DNA of 43,115 bases from Klebsiella pneumoniae. Lineage in GTDB: Bacteria; Myxococcota_A; UBA796; SXON01. Position 1 is the stretch's first letter. Every line of letters begins with the position of its first letter. Where the stretch lies: the NCBI GenBank assembly GCA_945867435.1, contig CAMBIK010000006.1:1-43115 (forward strand), in the 5' to 3' direction. A program made the translations under genes and the position numbers. The notes below the pieces were generated by a model. That model was not told where the DNA came from and did no database searches. It was given only the letters and a program-made list of their open reading frames with translations. Shown here piece by piece: positions 9,084-17,478 of this stretch.

Positions 9084-10195
9084 CTACGATGAGTTCTGTG
9101 ATGCTTTTGGGGCTGATCTCGTGCAGCGCGGCGCCGGACTCCGCTCAAGACAGCGGCGGCGATGCGGACTCCGCTGCCGACACCGGAGACACCGCCGACA
9201 CCGCGCTCGAGACCGGCCAGGACACCGCGGGGCCGGAATGGTGCGAACGCGCCGAGGTTACCTTTCATGGGTTGGATGGGGCGATCCTGGATGTGACCGA
9301 GTCCTTCCTCACCGGCACCTACCTCACCCTCGACGCGCCGGGAACGCTGCATGTTTGCCAGGGAACCTGGTATGCTCGCGTTCTGATCCGGGCGGCGGTT
9401 GTCGTGGAGGGCCACGGGATTGTGCCGGGTGATACTATTTTATCTGGCGGCGAGAGCGGGACCATCCTCGATGTGCTGGGTCCCGCCGGAACGCTGGAGG
9501 TCTCGAACGTGACGCTTGATCGGGGTGCGGGTCTGGACGTGGACCACAACTCTGGCGGTGGCGGGATTTATTGCGAGGGGGAGGGGACCGTGCGGGTTGA
9601 AGATGTGGTGTTTTCCAACAACATTGCCAATGATGGTCCCGGCCTCTATGTGAGGCAATGTGAAACGACCGTGCTGCGGTCCGAGTTTGTGGGCAATGTG
9701 GCGGAAGATGATGGCGGTGCCGCGACCATATGGTATTCGAATGCAAGCTTCGACGAAGTTAACTTTTCGGGGAACAGCGCCCTGGACGGGGGTGCGTTGT
9801 GCGTGTTCTACAGCGCGGCCACGGTGACCAACAGCACCATCGTGGGAAATGAATCGGAGCATTTTGCCGCGGGCGTTTGGGTCTATGAGAGCACCATCGT
9901 GATGTCCGATACGCTGATTGAAGGCAATCACAACCCCGTGAACGACGGGGGGGGCATGACCGTGGCGGGCGAAGGGAGCCTGACCCGTGTTTCGTTCGTG
10001 GTCAACGAATCGCCGCGGGGGGGCGGTCTGTTCGTGTACTACGAGTCGGTGGTCGCGTGCGACAGTTGTTCGTTTGCCGGGAACATCGCCGAGGATGTGT
10101 TCGTGGCCGACTACAGCGAAGCCGGGGGGGTATCGCTGACCGGCTCGGAGGACTGGTCGTTCAGCTGTGCCGGAAATGTGTGCGTGACCGAATAG
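9080..10195 (+). CDS. Lipoprotein with right-handed beta-helix (pectin-lyase-like) repeats
   Basis: GTG start overlaps the previous TGA (GTGA). MLLGLISCSAAPDSAQDSGGDADSAADTGDTADT linker, then repeats of the GGGIYCEGEGTVRVEDVVFSNNIANDGPGLYV / LRSEFVGNVAEDDGGA / VTNSTIVGNES type. Confidence 0.85.
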   Translation: MTTMSSVMLLGLISCSAAPDSAQDSGGDADSAADTGDTADTALETGQDTAGPEWCERAEVTFHGLDGAILDVTESFLTGTYLTLDAPGTLHVCQGTWYARVLIRAAVVVEGHGIVPGDTILSGGESGTILDVLGPAGTLEVSNVTLDRGAGLDVDHNSGGGGIYCEGEGTVRVEDVVFSNNIANDGPGLYVRQCETTVLRSEFVGNVAEDDGGAATIWYSNASFDEVNFSGNSALDGGALCVFYSAATVTNSTIVGNESEHFAAGVWVYESTIVMSDTLIEGNHNPVNDGGGMTVAGEGSLTRVSFVVNESPRGGGLFVYYESVVACDSCSFAGNIAEDVFVADYSEAGGVSLTGSEDWSFSCAGNVCVTE

Positions 10196-10202
10196 GTCCC
10201 GC

Positions 10203-11201
10203 CTAAACGCTGCACCAGACTTCCATCGCGAATGCGTCGATTCCCAGCTGGTCGAGCGCCGCGACGCCCTCTCGGATGCGCGGGTCTTCCGCCGCGTACA
10301 GCCCGATGACCGAACCATCGCCGCCAGCGCCGGAGAACTTCGCGCCAAGCGCACCTGCCTGCCGCAGGGCGCGCACGGCCTTCACGAGTCCCGGAGCACG
10401 AAGCTCAGGAAATGCGGGCATCAACTCTTCCTCGTAGACCTCCTGGCACACGTTCATGGACGCGCCCAGCGAAACCAGGTCCCCCGTATAGAGTGCCTGC
10501 CGCGCAGCCCGCGCCTGCTCGTCGAAGGCCGAGAGTGCCCCCCGAACGGCGCCCACCCGCACCACGCCCTCCCAATCGCGCACCGCGACCTCGCCCCGGT
10601 GGTGGCGGCCAAGCGTCGCGAGGATTTGTGCGGTGTCCCGTGGCGCACGAAAGCTGCCGATCGCGAGGGCCAGGTGGGCGGGGAGGGGCTCCGCCGCCAC
10701 ATCATCCCCGGTAAACGTCAGGTACAACGGGATGCCCCATGCGCAGGCCAAAGGGTCCAGGCGGCCACACCCGATGCCGCACACGTCGTGCTCGGCGCGG
10801 TAGGCGAGCTCCGCCACCTCGGCCGTCGTGAGCGTTTCGCCATAGTGGGTGGCGAACACACGGACCAAGGCGACACAGACCGCTGCGGATGATGAAAATC
10901 CGCGCCCCGCGGGAAGGTCGCCCTCGACGTGGAGGGTCCCGCAAACCGGCCGTCCCCACTCGGCGGACAACACCTGGGCCACCGCCGGCACCAGCCGCAG
11001 GGCTCCGGCGTCCTCTCCATCCTGCCACGAGAGCACCTTCCCCTCCAGCACCGCGGTCGCCGACAGGGTGGTGGCTTGGGCGATTTGCACCCGTACATAC
11101 CGATCGATGGGCACCACGATGGCGGATCCTCCCGCCCAGTCGTTGTGCTCCCCGATCAGGCACACCCGCCCGGGGACTGCACTCAGCCGGATCGTGCTCA
11201 C
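10203..11201 (-). CDS. GHMP-family kinase (sugar/mevalonate-kinase-like)
   Basis: PGRVCLIGEHNDWAGG, LPAGRGFSSSAAVCVAL (ATP loop) and GALGAKFSGAGGDGSVIGL motifs. Confidence 0.87.
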   Translation of the reverse strand: MSTIRLSAVPGRVCLIGEHNDWAGGSAIVVPIDRYVRVQIAQATTLSATAVLEGKVLSWQDGEDAGALRLVPAVAQVLSAEWGRPVCGTLHVEGDLPAGRGFSSSAAVCVALVRVFATHYGETLTTAEVAELAYRAEHDVCGIGCGRLDPLACAWGIPLYLTFTGDDVAAEPLPAHLALAIGSFRAPRDTAQILATLGRHHRGEVAVRDWEGVVRVGAVRGALSAFDEQARAARQALYTGDLVSLGASMNVCQEVYEEELMPAFPELRAPGLVKAVRALRQAGALGAKFSGAGGDGSVIGLYAAEDPRIREGVAALDQLGIDAFAMEVWCSV

Positions 11202-12259
11202 GCGGGCTCGCTCATGCCGATGCGCTTGCCGCTGCCCCCAGTCGTTGCCGCCACCGGGCGGTGCAGCACCAGGTCCCTCCCTTGCGCGACACCTGCCGAA
11301 AAGGCAGAATCTCCGCTACGGATGGTGTATTTGATCGTGCGTAGCCGGCCGTGCCGTTCCCCAAGAAAGCGCTTCACGCCAGGATCGCCCACCCACACCA
11401 GTCCCTCCTCGCGACTCTTGGCTGCACCGGCCGCTAGGCGCTCCGTAAAGCCGCGAACGACCCCGCTTACATACCGCGCATGGTCGCCGGCACCCGAGAG
11501 GCCGAGGGTGACCCGTTCCTTTCGGTACAGCCGCTCGCTCGTTTCGACCAGCCAGTCGTGTACCCACGCGGCCATGTCCACGTTGCCGGCTGTCCCCAAG
11601 ATCTCAAGTTGGGTCTTCCACCCATCGCTCGCGACGTCGTACACCTGTACCCAGAGCGTTTCGACGAAGAAATGTTCGCCGAGCAGGCTGGCCAGCTGCC
11701 TCCACCACGGGGCCACTCGCTTGGTGGGCTTGCCCAGGTGCCGCCAGGTGTACGCGCTCGGCTGCAGGTCCAGGTTGTGGACCAGGAGAAGGCGGCGCGC
11801 CTCGGCCATCGCGGCAGCGGCCTCATGCCGATTATCGCTTCCGGCAAGGGCAAGGAGCCTTTCCACCCGGCGATGAATGCGCAGGTCGCCATCGGAAGGC
11901 GCGGGCAGGCCGGCCGCCGACGCATCGATGCCGAAGCGGGCGCACACCGACCTAAACGCCGGGCCGTGCGCGGCTTCGTCGATCGCGCCGAGCACCTCAT
12001 GGGCGAACTGGTGTGCCACTTCGTGGCGAAGTACCTCCACGACCACGCCCCAGGGCTGCTTGTGGACGAGCGCGCGCGACAGGGCGATGGTGCGGGTGGA
12101 AAGCGTCCAGCGCCCGAGGTGTTCCACGCTGTCGACAAGCTCGAAGGTCGGCGGGCGCAGCGCATCCTTCAGGTGGTCACGATTGACCCGGCGCCATTCC
12201 CCGGCGATGGCGCGCAGGTAGCGTGCCTCCAGGTGAAAGGGCCAGTTGGTTGCGGACAA
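11198..12259 (-). CDS. SprT-like zinc metallopeptidase domain fused to a DUF2786-type domain (TTG start)
   Basis: LRHEVAHQFAHEVLGAIDEAAHGPAFRSVCARFGI (HExxH, SprT-like) followed by RRVERLLALAGSDNRHEAAAAMAEARRLLLVHNLDL (DUF2786 pattern). 4-nt overlap with the GHMP kinase. Confidence 0.8.
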   Translation of the reverse strand: MSATNWPFHLEARYLRAIAGEWRRVNRDHLKDALRPPTFELVDSVEHLGRWTLSTRTIALSRALVHKQPWGVVVEVLRHEVAHQFAHEVLGAIDEAAHGPAFRSVCARFGIDASAAGLPAPSDGDLRIHRRVERLLALAGSDNRHEAAAAMAEARRLLLVHNLDLQPSAYTWRHLGKPTKRVAPWWRQLASLLGEHFFVETLWVQVYDVASDGWKTQLEILGTAGNVDMAAWVHDWLVETSERLYRKERVTLGLSGAGDHARYVSGVVRGFTERLAAGAAKSREEGLVWVGDPGVKRFLGERHGRLRTIKYTIRSGDSAFSAGVAQGRDLVLHRPVAATTGGSGKRIGMSEPA

Positions 12260-12261
12260 TG

Positions 12262-13575
12262 CTACGCTACGATCATCTGCCGCAGGGCGCGAATCGTGCG
12301 GGTATCGCCGGTCAGCTCAGCGGCCTGCGCGGCGAAGTAGCGGATCTGGGCGTCGGTAAGCGGCTTGTCGAGCGCGAGCAGGTCGTAGCCGACCCCGAGC
12401 TCTTCGAAGTCCTGATGGACGGTCGAGAGGTTGCTGGCGCCCGCTTCGAAGATCGCGTCCTGGATCGCCTTGCGTGACCCGCGAACGGTGCTGTGCGTCA
12501 CCGCCAGGAGCGCGTTTCCAGGCGCAAGATCCGACAATCCCAGGGTAAGCCGCGGACGCCACACGCAGTCGCGAATCGCGCCTGTGCGGCTGAACGCTCG
12601 CACCGTTTGCGCCACGCGCCGAGCGATGCGGGGTTGTGCATCCACGGTGGCCGCGCCCAAGTGAGGGGTGGTCGCGACCCGTGGCTCGGCGGCGTAGGGG
12701 TTCGACCATCGCGCGGAGCCGCGGGGTTCTTCCGGGTAGACATCGACCGCCGCACGCCGCACGGCCCCGGAGGCGACCGCCGCGAGCAGGTCGGCCGGAT
12801 CGAACAGGAAGCCGCGGGCAAGATTGAGGAACAGCCTCGGGGATTCCCCGGGTCGGTCGGCGGCGAGCAGGGCGAAGGTCTCGCGGTTCAACAGGGCGCG
12901 ATTGGACTGCCCACGGGCATCTTCGGCGCTCACATGGACCGTTACACAGTCGCTTTTGCGAAAGAGCGCTTCGATCGAGGGCGCCGATTCCCACCCCATC
13001 TCGATGCCCACTTCCCGCGCCACTTCCCGCGTGTCGTGGAACACCACATGCATACCCAGGGACTCTGCCGCCCTGGCTGTGGCCCGACCGATGTTGCCCA
13101 AACCGAGCACGCCTAAGACCCGGCCCTGGATCTCAAAACGTTCTTCCTGCGACTTGTCGAATCCGCCTGCGCGCGTGTGGTCGTAGGTCTCGTAGAGCCT
13201 TCGCGAAAGAGCGATGAGGTGGGCGATGGCGAGCTCTACGACGCTTCGGCCGTTGCTCACCGGGTCGTTGAACACCAAAACGCCGTGGTCGGCGCAGGCG
13301 CGCTTGTCCACGCTGTCATCCCCGATGCAGCAAAGCTGCACGACCATCAGCGCGGGTGCGGCCTCGATGACCGCGCGCGTGATCGGGACGCGGCTGCGTT
13401 TGAACACGATGTCATGCCCGCCTTCCTGCAGCCAGCGCGCCAGGGTGGCCTCATCGGGAACCTCCTGCCTACGGTCGACTTCGATGCCCTGGGCGACAAG
13501 GAGGGGGTCGAGCGCAAGGTCGGGGGACTCGACGATGAGCGCTTTTTTGAGGGGTCCGGAGTGAAAACGAGTCAT
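12262..13575 (-). CDS. serA: D-3-phosphoglycerate dehydrogenase-like 2-hydroxyacid dehydrogenase (start at 13575 or 13593)
   Basis: VFNDPVSNGRSVVELAIAHLIALSRRL, VLGVLGLGNIGRATARAAESLGM, FLNLARGFLFD and TTPHLGAATVDAQ; C-terminal ACT-like segment. Confidence 0.85.
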   Translation of the reverse strand: MTRFHSGPLKKALIVESPDLALDPLLVAQGIEVDRRQEVPDEATLARWLQEGGHDIVFKRSRVPITRAVIEAAPALMVVQLCCIGDDSVDKRACADHGVLVFNDPVSNGRSVVELAIAHLIALSRRLYETYDHTRAGGFDKSQEERFEIQGRVLGVLGLGNIGRATARAAESLGMHVVFHDTREVAREVGIEMGWESAPSIEALFRKSDCVTVHVSAEDARGQSNRALLNRETFALLAADRPGESPRLFLNLARGFLFDPADLLAAVASGAVRRAAVDVYPEEPRGSARWSNPYAAEPRVATTPHLGAATVDAQPRIARRVAQTVRAFSRTGAIRDCVWRPRLTLGLSDLAPGNALLAVTHSTVRGSRKAIQDAIFEAGASNLSTVHQDFEELGVGYDLLALDKPLTDAQIRYFAAQAAELTGDTRTIRALRQMIVA

Positions 13576-13599
13576 GAAAGCGGCGGCTATCATGTGGAG

Positions 13600-13626
13600 G
13601 GGGAAGGGGCTTGCGGCCCCTTCCCC
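13600..13626. other. Perfect inverted repeat upstream of serA (GGGGAAGGGGC-TTGCG-GCCCCTTCCCC)
   Basis: 11-bp perfect arms with a 5-nt loop, read directly from the sequence. Confidence 0.6.
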
Positions 13627-13780
13627 TACCGCACCCTAGCCTCCGGCCTCCAAGCTTCGCTTTCCGGCCTGCGGGGTGCTTCTCTTCCCATTCCGCCCAG
13701 CCGCAGAGCGGAGCACGGCAGTCGGCCCCATTCACGGCCATTGGCCACTCCGCACCACGCACCTTTCGTGTGCACACGTC

Positions 13781-13810
13781 TTGTGCTACCGCCCTGCCAC
13801 CTTGTACTGT
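13781..13810 (+). promoter_or_regulatory. Predicted sigma70-type promoter of the 13836 gene (TTGTGC-N18-TACTGT)
   Basis: Appropriate spacing and a GAGG-type RBS before the ATG. The extended upstream sequence is shared with the kinase promoter at 17314-17343. Confidence 0.45.
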
Positions 13811-13835
13811 CTCATCCCCGTGAGGTCCTCCGGCG

Positions 13836-14498
13836 ATGCGCAGCGCTGATATCGGATTCGTGGTGGTGCTCTCGCTCGCGGCGGGGACCACCGCGCTGGG
13901 TCTGGCGATTTTCCCTCCCGGCCACGCCGCGGGTCTGTACCCTGCGATCACGGCTTGGGCGCCTGCTTCTTTGGTGGTCTTGGGGATGCTCGGGCTGTTT
14001 GGGACAGCGATGGTCAGCTTGATCGGGAGCCTTTCACGGCCGCTGCCCGCGGGCGTACTGGTGTTCGAGAGCGATGGAGGCCTGCCGATGTTGCTGCTGG
14101 CGGTGCTGCCCCTGGCGGGCTCCACCATGTCACTGGCAGGAGCCGCCGACCAGATCGGGCGCTACGGCTTGCGGGGCGTGGTGTGGGCGGTGGTGTGCGC
14201 GGGGTTGGCGGTAGCGCTGGGCGTGGTCGGGGGCCTACTGGCGTGGACCGGCGAAGAAGTGCGGGTTCTACCTGGCCAGATCGCTGTCTTTTCCGGCCGA
14301 GGGCTGACGTCGGTGCGCCTTTGGAGCGGCGCCGACATGCGCTTTGAGTGCAGCGAGGTGCGTGTCTATCCAAGGATAAGCTGGAAAGTAGAGGTGCTCA
14401 CGGGCAGCGGAGCGCGGCAGGTGGTTGGGCGTGCACGAAACGAGGCCGGTGCTATCGCCGCCCGGGATGCGGTCCTTTCGGCGCTTCGCGGCTCCTGA
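13836..14498 (+). CDS. Membrane protein, about 4 TM segments plus a soluble C-terminal domain
   Basis: Hydrophobic segments VVVLSLAAGTTALGLAIF, SLVVLGMLGLFGTAMVSLI, LLLAVLPLAGSTMSLAGA and VVWAVVCAGLAVALGVVGGLLAW, then a hydrophilic C-terminus. Confidence 0.75.
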   Translation: MRSADIGFVVVLSLAAGTTALGLAIFPPGHAAGLYPAITAWAPASLVVLGMLGLFGTAMVSLIGSLSRPLPAGVLVFESDGGLPMLLLAVLPLAGSTMSLAGAADQIGRYGLRGVVWAVVCAGLAVALGVVGGLLAWTGEEVRVLPGQIAVFSGRGLTSVRLWSGADMRFECSEVRVYPRISWKVEVLTGSGARQVVGRARNEAGAIAARDAVLSALRGS

Positions 14499-14549
14499 CT
14501 GCCGCAACAGCATCACCAAGACGCACGGGTTGTGCATCCCGGGTTTTAC

Positions 14550-17222
14550 TTAGCCTTGCCCCTTCGGCCCTTCCTCCTCCACATACGACCGAACCAAACG
14601 GATGCCTAGGTTAGCGTTGCGCGCCGAGGGTTCGGTGCCGTTGCGGTTGCAGCAGCGCGCTGACCTCGCGTTGCCGGACCAGATGCCGCCGCGCCTCCCG
14701 CGCCGCGCCGCGGGCGAGAGGTCGAGGTCGCCGAGGATCGCTGGGGCGACCACGATGTCGCCGGGTGACTCGGGGCCCTCTCTTCGGTAAAGTTCGGCGC
14801 ACCAGTCTTCGGCGTTGCCGCCGAGACCGCGCACGCCGTAGACGCTCTCATCCACCGGGAACCGCTCGACTGCCACCCACGCTGGCCGCTCGATGTGGCT
14901 GTCGCGCATGCAGCACCAAGACGGATCGAGTACGTCGCCCCAGGGGAAATAGCGGCCATCCACGCCGCGTGCCGCCTTTTCCCACTCCAGTTCGCCCGGC
15001 AGCCGCCAGGGACGCCCGGTGCGCTCGGCCGCCCAGCGGCCGTAGGCGACAGCACACCCCAGGTGCACCATCGTGACTGGGTTTCGGTCCTCCCAGACGT
15101 CTCCTTCGGCGTCGGCGCGGAGCTGGAACTTGCCCGCAGCATCGCGGCCAAGGATCAACGCGCCGTCTTCACCGAGCGTGCCGCCCTTTTCACGCGGTGC
15201 CCAGCGCAGCGCCTCCTGCTCGCGGCCGTGCGCCACGAGATCATCGAGGAACACCAGGTACTCTCCGTTGGTGAGCGGAAAGCGCTTCATCACCATGCCG
15301 GCAGCCCACAGGCGCCGGCGCGGCGTTCCGTCGGTTGCTTCAGCGTCGCCACCGCTCCAGAACCAGCCGGGCGGTACATAGTGGTCGTCGGCGTCGAGCC
15401 CGCCCGCGGGAGGCAGGTGGATGGGATGCGGGTCTCGGGCTTCGGGTGGGACGCCGTCCCAATGCTCGCCGCGGCCGATGGACACCGGGTAGCGTACTTC
15501 CGGCCGGTCGGGGTGGCGGAGCACGCACAAGTAGCTGCCCATCGCGAGCGGCACCGCGCGCAGCGGAGTGACGCCCAGCGAACGCTCGAAGACGGCGATG
15601 AGCCTTCGGTTTTTCAGCACATAGCGGTGCAGGATCACGTCGGCGCCTGGTGGGTCGGTCACCAGAGTGAGCGCCCCGTCGCCCTTGAGGTACGCGGCCC
15701 AGCGCTGCGCCGCTTCTGGAGGGGCGTGGGTTGCGTGTGTTCGCAGCAGGGCTTCTTCTCGCGCCACGGCGCGGTCATCGTGGGCCGCCTCGGCCTCGCG
15801 ATGTGCGTGGGCATGGCGCCCTGCCAGCGCGGCGTGGGCCTCGGGAGTGGCCGGGTCTACTTGGAGTGCTCCGATCAACCGCTGTCCGGCTTCGAGGTCG
15901 AGGGCTTCGACCTGGTGTTCCAAGGCAATGGCCTCGTCTTCTTTGGCCCACCCTTCAGCTTTTTTCTGTTCGGGATCGTAGGGTTGTAGCGAAGCCAGCA
16001 AGGTCACGGCGTCGGCGCGTAGTCCAGCCGCGCGCTCACGCAGCGCCACCGCCTCAGGGCCCAGCGCTGCGGCTTGAGCCACGACCGCCAAGGCTTGCTC
16101 GCGCCGCCGCGACCCTTCCAGCCATGACGTGACCTCGGTGGCAAGCGCGATGGCGTCCCCATGGCGGTCTTCAGGCTGGCGAGCCATCGCCCGGGAGCAC
16201 GCGGCCACCAGCTCTGGCGGCAAATCGTTGAGCGTATCGGCGCGATCCACCGGTTCGGGAGGCCCGTCCAGCACCCTACGCACGACCGCTTGGCCGCTCG
16301 GCCCCTCGTAGGGCGGACGTCCGGCGAGGATCTCGTAGAGCATCGCGCCCAGCGCATAGACGTCGCTGCGGGCGTCGATGCGATCGATCTCGCCGCGTGC
16401 CTGCTCCGGGGGCATATAGGCGGGGGTTCCTGCCACCGCGCCCATGCGCGTCGCCAAGCCGCCGAGCGCCGCGCGATCGGTCACGATCACGCTCAGGTCG
16501 CCCGCCTCCGCCGCGCGGTCCCGCGCTCCCTGTACCTTCGCGAGCCCCCAGTCCACGACGAGCACCTCGCCGAATTCGCCGACCATCACGTTTGCAGGCT
16601 TTAGATCCCGATGCACCACGCCGCGTGAGTGCGCGTAGCCAACCGCTTCGCAGACTTTGCGGAAGGCTTCGACCAGCCGGCGCAGGCCGGCACCCCAGGC
16701 GTCACCCGGCGCGGTGTGCACCTCGGCGATCACATCGCCCAGCGTGCGCCCGCGCACCTCGCGCATGGTGAAGTACACGCGCCCGTCGGGGGTGCGGCCT
16801 AGTTCGTGCACCGGCACGATGCCCGGGTGTTGGAGCTGGGCGGAGCACTGCGCTTCCTCGACGAACCGGGCCAGCACCGCCGGGTGTTGCATCAAGTCAA
16901 CGCGGATCACCTTCATCGCCATGGTTCGGTTCAGGTCGCGGTCCCGCACCCTTCGCACCTCGCCCATCGCGCCTTCGCCCAGGGGGCCGAGGTCTTCATA
17001 GCGGTCGACCCCTGCGACGCTGGTGACGGTGGGCACATCCTCGTAGTCGCTGTCCAACTGCAACGTGAGGTTGGAGGCGACCGCTAAAGATCCATCGTCC
17101 AGTGGGGAGCTCGGCAGCTTACTGGCGGGCGACCTGTGCGACAGAAGCCGCTCCAACTCGCGGGCCTGCGCGTCGGACAGGCCGGTCGTGCGAATGAAGT
17201 CGCTGAGTGCGCGGGGCAACAT
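14550..17222 (-). CDS. Serine/threonine protein kinase with PEGA-like region and C-terminal FGE-sulfatase/C-type-lectin-like domain
   Basis: YEDLGPLGEGAMGEVRRVRDRDLNRTMAMKVI, VVHRDLKPANVMVGEFGEVLVVDWGLAKVQG and GTPAYMPPEQARGEID kinase motifs; later LVTDPPGADVILHRY (PEGA-like), WRLPGELEWEKAARG and the terminal RGGIWSGNARSARCCNRN...RNANLGIRLVR. Start set at MLPRALSDFIRTTGLSD. Confidence 0.9.
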   Translation of the reverse strand: MLPRALSDFIRTTGLSDAQARELERLLSHRSPASKLPSSPLDDGSLAVASNLTLQLDSDYEDVPTVTSVAGVDRYEDLGPLGEGAMGEVRRVRDRDLNRTMAMKVIRVDLMQHPAVLARFVEEAQCSAQLQHPGIVPVHELGRTPDGRVYFTMREVRGRTLGDVIAEVHTAPGDAWGAGLRRLVEAFRKVCEAVGYAHSRGVVHRDLKPANVMVGEFGEVLVVDWGLAKVQGARDRAAEAGDLSVIVTDRAALGGLATRMGAVAGTPAYMPPEQARGEIDRIDARSDVYALGAMLYEILAGRPPYEGPSGQAVVRRVLDGPPEPVDRADTLNDLPPELVAACSRAMARQPEDRHGDAIALATEVTSWLEGSRRREQALAVVAQAAALGPEAVALRERAAGLRADAVTLLASLQPYDPEQKKAEGWAKEDEAIALEHQVEALDLEAGQRLIGALQVDPATPEAHAALAGRHAHAHREAEAAHDDRAVAREEALLRTHATHAPPEAAQRWAAYLKGDGALTLVTDPPGADVILHRYVLKNRRLIAVFERSLGVTPLRAVPLAMGSYLCVLRHPDRPEVRYPVSIGRGEHWDGVPPEARDPHPIHLPPAGGLDADDHYVPPGWFWSGGDAEATDGTPRRRLWAAGMVMKRFPLTNGEYLVFLDDLVAHGREQEALRWAPREKGGTLGEDGALILGRDAAGKFQLRADAEGDVWEDRNPVTMVHLGCAVAYGRWAAERTGRPWRLPGELEWEKAARGVDGRYFPWGDVLDPSWCCMRDSHIERPAWVAVERFPVDESVYGVRGLGGNAEDWCAELYRREGPESPGDIVVAPAILGDLDLSPAARRGRRGGIWSGNARSARCCNRNGTEPSARNANLGIRLVRSYVEEEGPKGQG
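14595..14684 (-). other. Candidate DGR-type variable region at the 3' end of the kinase-FGE gene
   Basis: Codons ATC TGG TCC GGC AAC GCG AGG TCA GCG CGC TGC TGC AAC CGC AAC GGC ACC GAA CCC TCG GCG CGC AAC GCT AAC CTA GGC ATC CGT TTG: AAC-rich and NNC-rich, ending in the RNxNLGxRL pattern typical of C-lectin-fold DGR targets. No template repeat or RT in the window. Confidence 0.4.
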
Positions 17223-17313
17223 GCGGGTTCTCCTACAGGCGCACCGTGGTGATGACCACGATGGAGTCGGTGGCGGGGATTCATGCCCCGTACCGAGGGA
17301 CGGACGACCGGCC

Positions 17314-17343
17314 AGGCTACCCCCCGGCTGGGAGGTGGCGCAA
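17314..17343 (-). promoter_or_regulatory. Predicted sigma70-type promoter of the kinase gene (TTGCGC-N18-TAGCCT)
   Basis: Same -35/-10 layout and 18-nt spacer, with upstream similarity to the promoter at 13781-13810 (23/30 identical over the extended element, by eye). Confidence 0.42.
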
Positions 17344-17478
17344 GGCGTGTGCGCCCGAAAAGGGCGCCGAGTGTACCGCCCCCGCTGGAGCTTGACTCTT
17401 CCCGCGGGGTGGGCGCGCTGCCTCATGACCACCTCGGCAAGCTCCAGGTAGCTCCCGCCGCTGTCGCCGTCTCTTCGC

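Noticed and set aside
10187-10199. GACC-GAATA-GGTC hairpin at a convergent junction
   Set aside because: Arms are only 4 bp; mentioned only as weak support and not called as a terminator.
14515-14550. GCAC-GGGTT-GTGC and CCCGGG just past the kinase stop as a DGR-type hairpin
   Set aside because: Only 4-bp arms; too weak to count as evidence.
14550-14790. Formylglycine-generating enzyme (sulfatase maturation) function
   Set aside because: Catalytic cysteine positions are not conserved and no sulfatase is nearby; treated as an FGE-fold domain only.
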